DNA of 11,468 nt from Campylobacteraceae bacterium (GTDB lineage: Bacteria > Campylobacterota > Campylobacteria > Campylobacterales > Sulfurovaceae): positions 1 through 11,468 of the forward strand of contig JALUKJ010000165.1 in NCBI GenBank assembly GCA_027056615.1, given 5' to 3'. Under the pieces are notes generated by a model. The model saw nothing but the letters and a program-made list of their open reading frames with translations, did no database searches and was not told the origin of the DNA. The first letter of the stretch is position 1; each line of letters begins with the position of its first letter. The position numbers and the translations under genes are program-made. Below, in pieces: positions 6,595-11,468 of the stretch.

Positions 6595-7499
6595 TATCTC
6601 TCCTCATATCGTAAAATCAATAAAAGCAATAACACTATTGCTAAAGCCAAAGGGTAAAGAAAAAGAGATATTTGATTTAGATATTCCTCTGAACGAATAG
6701 GGCTAGGTTCTAGTTTAGAAATCTCCCCATAGACTTTTTTTAACTCATCACTATTTTGACAAAAAAAGCTTTTTGCTTTGGAATCTTTAGAAATACTTTT
6801 TAAAAGAGGAACATCATAATCACCCTTTTCCCATATGCCAATAGTATATATTTTAATACCATGCTCTTGTGCCATAGCTACTGCTTGTCGAGGAGAGTAT
6901 TTTCCTGCATTATGTATTCCATCGGTTAAAAGAATCAATACTTTTGATTTGGCATCTCCTACTTTAAGAGCATTTACTCCCTCTACTAAAGCATCACCAA
7001 TGGCTGTTGAAGTTCCTGCAATACCAACACTACTCATTAAATCAAACATCTCTAAAAGTGCTTTTAAATCATAGGTAAGAGGTGATGCTGTAAACGCAAA
7101 TGTTCCAAAGACCACTAAACCTACATTGTCATCGTGTCGATTTTTTATAAACTCTTTTGCTAAGTTTACAGAGGTATCATATTTACTTAGTGAAGGGTTA
7201 TCTTTATTAAAGCCACGCTCTGCCATAGAACCACTAGTATCTAAAACCAATACCAAGTCTCGCCCCTTTTTATGGCTACTACTCTTAGAGCTATAGTAAA
7301 AAGGAGAAGCAAGAGCAATTACCATTAGTGTATATATAGCCATAATCCATAAAAGTAGATTATCCCAAGTAAAACTCTGTTTAGGTAACCACTCTTCTTT
7401 TGGAAAGTATAGAATTTGAACCTTTTTTCTACACAAAACAAAACATGGCAAAAATAATAGTAATAAAAGAGCATAAGGGTACAAAAAGCTAAAGTGCAT
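6594..7499 (-). CDS. batA: BatA-like VWA domain inner-membrane protein
   Basis: 301-aa VWA protein with the BatA layout. N-terminal hydrophobic segments lie at about 8-22 and 48-65, the periplasmic VWA domain at about 80-260, and a C-terminal membrane segment at about 277-297 followed by RYEER. The metal-binding site is complete: DTSGS (87-91), Thr163 in AGTSTAIG and Asp193 in LTDG. The ATG at 7499 is the only reasonable start because an in-frame TGA lies one codon upstream. No SD is evident, but an extended -10 box sits at 7527-7535. It is the first gene of the minus-strand cluster and its stop overlaps the batB start by one base. The MoxR ATPase and DUF58 genes that often precede batA are not upstream here; a secreted-protein gene is. 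Confidence 0.9.
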   Translation of the reverse strand: MHFSFLYPYALLLLLFLPCFVLCRKKVQILYFPKEEWLPKQSFTWDNLLLWIMAIYTLMVIALASPFYYSSKSSSHKKGRDLVLVLDTSGSMAERGFNKDNPSLSKYDTSVNLAKEFIKNRHDDNVGLVVFGTFAFTASPLTYDLKALLEMFDLMSSVGIAGTSTAIGDALVEGVNALKVGDAKSKVLILLTDGIHNAGKYSPRQAVAMAQEHGIKIYTIGIWEKGDYDVPLLKSISKDSKAKSFFCQNSDELKKVYGEISKLEPSPIRSEEYLNQISLFLYPLALAIVLLLLLILRYEER

Positions 7500-7526
7500 T
7501 ATTCAAACTTGTTTTTTTCATAAGTT

Positions 7527-7535
7527 ATTATAGCA
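7527..7535 (-). promoter_or_regulatory. Extended -10 promoter of the batAB cluster
   Basis: Minus strand reads TGC-TATAAT, a perfect consensus with TGn extension, preceded by a T-rich stretch. The predicted transcript start near 7520 gives a leader of about 20 nt before the batA ATG at 7499. No SD is visible in that leader. Confidence 0.65.
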
Positions 7536-7559
7536 AAAATATGTCTTAAAAGAAGAAAA

Positions 7560-7653
7560 GCTTTTACCGTTGCCTATAGAGCATGGGGAAAAATAATATG
7601 AGGTAAAAGCCATGAAAGATTGGAAAATAGGAAGAAAACCATCTCTTTCATGG
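7560..7653. repeat. Two abutting inverted repeats in the batA upstream region
   Basis: First arm pair: GCTTTTACC (7560-7568) with GGTAAAAGC (7602-7610), 9 bp perfect, 33-nt loop. Second pair: CCATGAAAGA (7610-7619) with TCTTTCATGG (7644-7653), 10 bp perfect, 24-nt loop. The two share base 7610, so two hairpins stand back to back. They lie upstream of the batA promoter, outside its transcript. A 17-codon frame with a GAGG-like SD (ATG 7612, stop 7665) runs through the second hairpin. The interval 7500-7782 otherwise holds no gene that I can support. The structure could be a small RNA, a regulator site or a decayed mobile element; no function is assigned. Confidence 0.5.
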
Positions 7654-7718
7654 TGTAGTATATAGAGTAAAAGTGTCTGAATCGTGGAAGATTTAAAATA
7701 AATAAAAAGTTTACAAAC

Positions 7719-7732
7719 CCCTATATATAGGG
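7719..7732 (-). terminator. 14-bp palindrome, possible terminator of the secreted-protein gene
   Basis: CCCTATATATAGGG is a perfect palindrome 51 bp downstream of the minus-strand stop at 7783. On that strand it is followed by GTTTGTAAAC and then a T-rich tract (about 7690-7709), a layout compatible with a weak intrinsic terminator. A dimeric regulator site is an alternative. Confidence 0.35.
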
Positions 7733-7782
7733 ATTATTAAGTTCTAACTTTAAGAAACATGCTATCCTATTAAGTGTTTATT

Positions 7783-8340
7783 TTAATGTTTTTTTATATT
7801 TGATTTAAGACAAGGCAACTTCTCTTTAGAATCAAGCATAGCTCTTGCCAACTCATTTTGCTTAACTTGAGGAAGAATTTTTCCAACAACGCAAATATTG
7901 TTTGGTGTAATTTTACTAACCATTAAGTAAGAGGTAATTTTATCTAAATTTTCTGGGTCTTCATTAACCTCTAAACGAACAATAATACCTTTAATGTTTT
8001 TAGATTTTCCTCTCTCATATCGCCACTCTATTATATTTCCTAAAGTAGAGAAACCTATACCTACTGTAGACTGAAAATTTAAAATATACTCTCTATTTTT
8101 ACGTGTCAATATAATACTTTGGTGAATATCTCCCTCAACTACTCTTACCCCTATATCTCCAAAAGACTCGCACTCCTGTATGCTTCCAATATCATCACTA
8201 TCAAGTGTGATACAATCTTTTTCATCAATAGAAGTAAAAGAGCTAATATATTTTTCATGGTTTGGTTCTTCTGCATGGCTAAGAAAAGAAAAAAGGAGTA
8301 AGGTAATAAATGTAGTTACAAATGTGATTTTTTTATTCAT
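7783..8340 (-). CDS. Secreted/periplasmic hypothetical protein with four cysteines
   Basis: 185-aa protein with a clear Sec signal peptide (KK, hydrophobic 5-20, predicted cleavage after SHA at 21-23). The mature domain has four cysteines (43, 57, 150, 177) that could form two disulfides in the periplasm. Recognisable blocks are DCITLDSDD (42-50), VVEGDIHQSIIL (67-78), LGNIIEWRYERG (100-111), KGIIVRLEV (117-125), SYLMVSKI (137-144) and NICVVGKI (148-155), ending in LPCL. This pattern resembles an uncharacterised family of small proteobacterial exported proteins that I know only as hypothetical, so no function is given. The ATG is preceded by AAAGGA (8347-8352) at 6-nt spacing and a TATAAT box. 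It is divergent from the TPR-like gene at 8455, with about 110 bp between the start codons. Confidence 0.8.
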   Translation of the reverse strand: MNKKITFVTTFITLLLFSFLSHAEEPNHEKYISSFTSIDEKDCITLDSDDIGSIQECESFGDIGVRVVEGDIHQSIILTRKNREYILNFQSTVGIGFSTLGNIIEWRYERGKSKNIKGIIVRLEVNEDPENLDKITSYLMVSKITPNNICVVGKILPQVKQNELARAMLDSKEKLPCLKSNIKKH

Positions 8341-8357
8341 AATCTATCCTTTAACGA

Positions 8358-8363
8358 ATTATA
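8358..8363 (-). promoter_or_regulatory. -10 box (TATAAT) of the secreted-protein gene
   Basis: Perfect TATAAT on the minus strand, 17 nt before the ATG at 8340, with a T-rich stretch upstream. The predicted start near 8351 falls at the SD (AAAGGA, 8347-8352), so the leader would be very short. Confidence 0.5.
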
Positions 8364-8407
8364 GAGCTTTAGCCTTAAAAAAAAATGATATAACTTTTAT
8401 TTTTCTA

Positions 8408-8416
8408 TGATAGAAT
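8408..8416 (+). promoter_or_regulatory. Extended -10 promoter of the TPR-like gene
   Basis: TGA-TAGAAT overlaps an upstream in-frame ATG at 8407. A transcript starting near 8423 would exclude that ATG and give a ~32-nt leader with AGGA (8442-8445), 9 nt before ATG 8455. It is the main reason for choosing the 8455 start. Confidence 0.45.
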
Positions 8417-8454
8417 TGAATTTAGATAACTTAATATTTATAGGAACTACTTCC

Positions 8455-9831
8455 ATGCTTAAACCTTTGATTTTTATACTTATATTGGTAACTCTACTAG
8501 CAATAGGGATTAATTTGGGTCTATTTGATGAGACTATAGAAAAGACAAATATTAAGAGTAGTTTACCTACAAAAGCAACCTCAACTATAGAAGACGATAA
8601 AAAGGTAAAGACTTTTCTAAAAAGTATTGAGATTAAAAATAGACAAAATAATCAAGATAATAACCTAAGTAATGAGTTAATGGAGTTATTAAGAACTGCC
8701 TATATACATTTTCAAAAGTCTGAAGATAGTGAAGCATTTAAAATTTATAATAAGATAATTAAAAAAACACAAAATAGCAGTGACCCCCAAATTTTAAAAA
8801 TTTTTGCTGAGGCACTTTTTAGAAAGGCAACCTTAAACAATATATACCCTAACAATGACACTGAATCTGCAATAGAAAACTATAATAGAGTCATAAATAA
8901 GTTTAAAAATAGTAATAATGTTGAACTATTAAAACTATATATAGAAGCTAGACTAAAACAGAGTAGACTACAATCACGAGATGAGCTTCTTAGTACATAT
9001 AGAGAACTTATTAAAAAATTTAAAGATGATAAAGAGCAACGTTTTGATAAAGAGGTTGAAGAGCTACGATTTGCTCAAAGTTTTGCTCTTATGAATGGAG
9101 ATAACCCAGAAGAGGCAATAGATGTTTTAGACAATATTATTTCAAAATATCAAGCACGTGGTGATAAAAAATTACCACCAATTGTAGGAGACTCTATTTT
9201 AAATAATATTGAACTATCTATTATTACAAATAATGATGAAGAGAAGTATGTTGATTTAGCCAATACATATCTATCAGAGAATAAAGATACAGCTCCTCTT
9301 CTTGATATGTTAAATATTATGAAAAATGCTCAAGATTTAGACCAACATGAAGCTATAGAAAAATGGATGAGTGAACATAAAGATTACCACTTCCCAGATT
9401 GGGACTTTGCAGAACTCTCTGAGTGGGCAGAGAAGATGGAAAATCCTGAAGGAAAACAGAGAATTAAAGAGTATTTAGATATTTTTTTAAAACAAAAGTA
9501 TACTCGTCCTAAAGATAGTTCTATTGTTTATAGTCAAGAGAGTTCAAATTCAGAAGTAGACAATAGCAATTACTTAGATTCTGATACACAAAACTCTAAA
9601 GACGAGCCTAATGAACCAACAGATGACGACACTATAGATAATATTGACGAAGAGAGTCCTTATCTTTACGAACCTGACCCATATCTTAATGATATATATG
9701 GAACAGATAATATCTATCCTAATCCATATGAAGATATAGGCAATCAAGTCTATCCAAACCCTTATAAAAAAATACCTAATGACCCAAATGATGGAGTAAG
9801 TTATACCAATGAAGAGACTACTCCCTATTAA
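8455..9831 (+). CDS. Membrane-anchored TPR-like repeat protein with acidic Pro/Tyr-rich tail
   Basis: Unrecognised 458-aa protein. It starts with MLKPLIFILILVTLLAIGINLGLF, a signal anchor or uncleaved signal, so the rest probably lies in the periplasm. Residues about 75-235 carry degenerate helical repeats of roughly 44 residues, with recurring cores AFKIYNKIIKK, SAIENYNRVINKFKNS, LLSTYRELIKKFKDD and AIDVLDNIISKY. These resemble the long TPR variants (YDEIIxRFGDS type) common in bacterial TPR proteins. The C-terminal ~100 residues are low-complexity and acidic, rich in Asp, Asn, Ser and Pro, and contain EPDPY and two YPNPY motifs (codons 9715-9729 and 9751-9765). The start is chosen at 8455 (SD AGGA 9 nt upstream) instead of 8407, which lies inside the promoter. 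It is divergent from the secreted four-cysteine protein, and its stop shares TTAA with the convergent cytochrome gene. A role in protein-protein interaction is inferred. Confidence 0.8.
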   Translation: MLKPLIFILILVTLLAIGINLGLFDETIEKTNIKSSLPTKATSTIEDDKKVKTFLKSIEIKNRQNNQDNNLSNELMELLRTAYIHFQKSEDSEAFKIYNKIIKKTQNSSDPQILKIFAEALFRKATLNNIYPNNDTESAIENYNRVINKFKNSNNVELLKLYIEARLKQSRLQSRDELLSTYRELIKKFKDDKEQRFDKEVEELRFAQSFALMNGDNPEEAIDVLDNIISKYQARGDKKLPPIVGDSILNNIELSIITNNDEEKYVDLANTYLSENKDTAPLLDMLNIMKNAQDLDQHEAIEKWMSEHKDYHFPDWDFAELSEWAEKMENPEGKQRIKEYLDIFLKQKYTRPKDSSIVYSQESSNSEVDNSNYLDSDTQNSKDEPNEPTDDDTIDNIDEESPYLYEPDPYLNDIYGTDNIYPNPYEDIGNQVYPNPYKKIPNDPNDGVSYTNEETTPY

Positions 9832-11468
9832 CCTCTTCGTCTCCACCATATAAAACCTAAAATCAATAGAAGTAGAGGTAATAAAACTTGTACCCAAGCC
9901 GATATTTTAATAGTTTTATGCAATATCTCACTATGTTTCTCTTTGTCTATCTCGACCCCTGCCATATTGGCAATATGATTCATAGCCGAAATTGCTAAAT
10001 CTCCCTTTGGAATGCTTTGGTGACACGCTAAACATGTTCCTTGTCTGTCAAGTTTAGCTCTCTGTTTAGCACTTAAAGGATTTGCTAATTTCCAATGGTT
10101 ATCAACTGTTTGAACTTGTGTTCCATTCTCATCTACCATTACTGAGTAGTCATGTTTTAGATTTGGTATGGCAGGTATCTGTTCATCTACCTTTTTAGGT
10201 AAAACCTTACCATCTGCTGTCATTAAATCAACTATATCTGTTTTACTCTGGTCTGCAAAATATTTACCACCGTTAATTCCCATACCTAAAGCCTTTTTAG
10301 AGGTATGACAACTCTCACAAGTCCGTGACCTTTTAGAGATAGTATGAGGATTAACCTGTGCCATTGTAATGGCATTTTGCCCCTCAGCTCCTGCTCCTTC
10401 AACATTAGGAATCTTTACAATATGATTTTGAAGTTTTGCTTTTCCATCTTTGCCTATAACTGTTATGGTTACTTGACAACCTGGAATAGTAGGAGATACT
10501 CGCCCCTCTCCATTTACAGAGAGTGCTGGGTTTTCCCAACGCAAGTAACTTCTAGTCTCTGTTACTTTTCCATCTACTAAAAAATCTTTTAAATTTTTCT
10601 CTCCTGTCATACCATGAGCATCATGATACTTAGAAGCCGATAGATAATCGGGATTTTGTTTCCCTTTTGAGTAGTCTATTTTGACATGACACCCATAACA
10701 TTGAGGAGCCCAAGTAGCATGACAAGTGTAACACTCTAGTTTGTTTGTATGAGCCTCTATTTTGTCCATAGCTACCAATGCTTTTTTAGATAGTTTCTCT
10801 TGCTCTTTTAGGAGTTTAAGAGGTTTTAGCTCAATATCTTTTCCTGAAGCTAAGTGCATAATAACCTTGTTGCCATGTCTAACAGCTTTTGTAAGTGGAT
10901 TACCACGAGCAGAGAGCAAGAAACCATCTCCCTTATCTTTTGGAATAGCTCCTTTTTTAAGGTAATCTGCTAAGGTCATAGTTGTACCTCTTGGTTTACC
11001 CTCTTTTGGTTTTAGTGCAAACTCATCAGAGTAACCCAAAGGTAACTCCCAAGGGTACTTTTTGGTAGTTCCATGACAATCTTGACACTCAATCTCTACA
11101 GCTCCTAAGTTTGCTCCTGTCATAAAACCGTCACCGTGCATATCGTTAGAGGTGTGACAATCTTGACACAACATTCCTTTTGAGTAGTGAATATCTTCTG
11201 TTAGGTGCAAATAACGCTTAGTGTGTAGTTTTGGTTGTCCATTGCCCTCACTATCAAATGTACTTTGATACTCTGTCTCCATTAGACCTTGATAGCTTAC
11301 TCCAATTCGTTTTCCTCTATTGTGACAAGTGGTACATGTCTCTACAGGAATACCTGAATAGTTTACGCCATGAATATTTACTTTTGCTTTCCTAGAGGAT
11401 TGTATTTGGTGGCTTAGGAGGTGACCTCTTTGGTTATGAGGAATAGATTTGTCTCCTCCTTCATAAAA
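9828..11468 (-). CDS. Membrane-anchored multiheme cytochrome c (seven CxxCH visible), 5' end outside window
   Basis: Periplasmic electron-transfer protein. The frame stays open to the window edge, so 546 codons are visible and the true start is missing. The Met at 11280-11282 is internal: upstream the frame encodes NYSGIPVETCTTCHNRGKR with a heme site at 11322-11336. Counting from that Met, the other CxxCH sites are at residues 39-43 (CQDCH), 66-70 (CQDCH), 184-188 (CYTCH), 195-199 (CYGCH), 322-326 (CESCH) and 417-421 (CLACH). Many extra histidines (for example DIHYSKG, HGDG, MNHIANM) could supply sixth ligands. The C-terminus has a membrane anchor (about 463-480) ending WWRRRG, giving an N-out topology with hemes in the periplasm. 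The exact family (for example octaheme or other oxidoreductase-associated cytochromes) cannot be fixed without the N-terminus. It is convergent with the TPR-like gene, with a 4-bp overlap. Confidence 0.92.
   Translation of the reverse strand, partial: FYEGGDKSIPHNQRGHLLSHQIQSSRKAKVNIHGVNYSGIPVETCTTCHNRGKRIGVSYQGLMETEYQSTFDSEGNGQPKLHTKRYLHLTEDIHYSKGMLCQDCHTSNDMHGDGFMTGANLGAVEIECQDCHGTTKKYPWELPLGYSDEFALKPKEGKPRGTTMTLADYLKKGAIPKDKGDGFLLSARGNPLTKAVRHGNKVIMHLASGKDIELKPLKLLKEQEKLSKKALVAMDKIEAHTNKLECYTCHATWAPQCYGCHVKIDYSKGKQNPDYLSASKYHDAHGMTGEKNLKDFLVDGKVTETRSYLRWENPALSVNGEGRVSPTIPGCQVTITVIGKDGKAKLQNHIVKIPNVEGAGAEGQNAITMAQVNPHTISKRSRTCESCHTSKKALGMGINGGKYFADQSKTDIVDLMTADGKVLPKKVDEQIPAIPNLKHDYSVMVDENGTQVQTVDNHWKLANPLSAKQRAKLDRQGTCLACHQSIPKGDLAISAMNHIANMAGVEIDKEKHSEILHKTIKISAWVQVLLPLLLLILGFIWWRRRG

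Noticed and set aside
6835..7074. Plus-strand open frame opposite batA
   Set aside because: Antisense to the conserved VWA domain of BatA, including its metal-site Asp; no recognisable protein features.
7500..7782. tRNA, CRISPR or riboswitch in the batA upstream region
   Set aside because: No cloverleaf with CCA-type acceptor, no regular spacer repeats and no known riboswitch core; only the inverted repeats described.
8119..8410. Two plus-strand open frames over the secreted-protein gene
   Set aside because: Both are antisense to a gene with a clear signal peptide, SD and promoter; neither has an SD or domain.
8407..8454. ATG at 8407 as start of the TPR-like protein
   Set aside because: No SD, lies inside an extended -10 box, and would put 16 residues before a natural N-terminal membrane anchor.
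9574..9897. Minus-strand open frame rich in Ile/Tyr/Arg
   Set aside because: Antisense to the acidic tail of the TPR-like protein and overlapping the cytochrome end; the odd composition is a by-product of the repetitive sense strand.
10344..10965. Two plus-strand open frames opposite the cytochrome gene
   Set aside because: They sit antisense to the cytochrome region between and around heme sites and show no independent coding signal.

Overview
The window is AT-rich (A/T-ending codons, T-rich promoter flanks). It carries a membrane-anchored multiheme cytochrome c, a TRAP-type binding protein, a Bat-type von Willebrand cluster and repeated extended -10 promoters (TGn-TATAAT-like). This fits a Gram-negative, respiring Campylobacterota-type bacterium (Sulfurimonas/Sulfurovum/Arcobacter-like). 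That assignment is an inference from gene content and style; there is no rRNA or marker gene to fix it. No tRNA, rRNA, CRISPR array or recognisable insertion sequence was seen.

Layout. 89-3252 (minus) holds a two-gene block. The upstream gene encodes a protein with a BRCT-like N-terminus and nine strikingly regular ~26-residue LRV-like repeats. The downstream gene encodes a PIF1-like helicase with a C-terminal HTH_40-type module. 3346-4961 (plus) holds a TakP/DctP-like TRAP substrate-binding protein with a twin-arginine/lipoprotein-like leader, then a small outer-membrane beta-barrel protein with its own promoter and SD. A perfect 11-bp inverted repeat (4966-4999) separates this from a convergent block at 5001-7499 (minus). 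That block encodes BatA, BatB and a TPR protein. The BatB and TPR frames look like one ancestral BatB-TPR fusion split by a single +1 frameshift near 5617. 7500-7782 has no convincing gene but contains the batA promoter, two abutting hairpins and a 14-bp palindrome. A divergent pair follows: a small secreted four-cysteine protein (7783-8340, minus) and a membrane-anchored TPR-like protein with an acidic Pro/Tyr-rich tail (8455-9831, plus). The last gene (9828 to beyond 11468, minus) is a multiheme cytochrome c with seven visible CxxCH sites, a C-terminal membrane anchor and its start outside the window.

How the parts work together. Most products act in the cell envelope: periplasmic solute binding, an outer-membrane barrel, a VWA/TPR inner-membrane complex, periplasmic electron transfer and two uncharacterised envelope proteins. 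The exception is the helicase/repeat-protein block, which is predicted to be cytoplasmic and to act on DNA. No single large novel system is evident. The observations most worth following are the BatB-TPR frameshift, the repeat-protein/PIF1 pair with apparent leaderless starts, and the structured intergenic region at 7560-7732.
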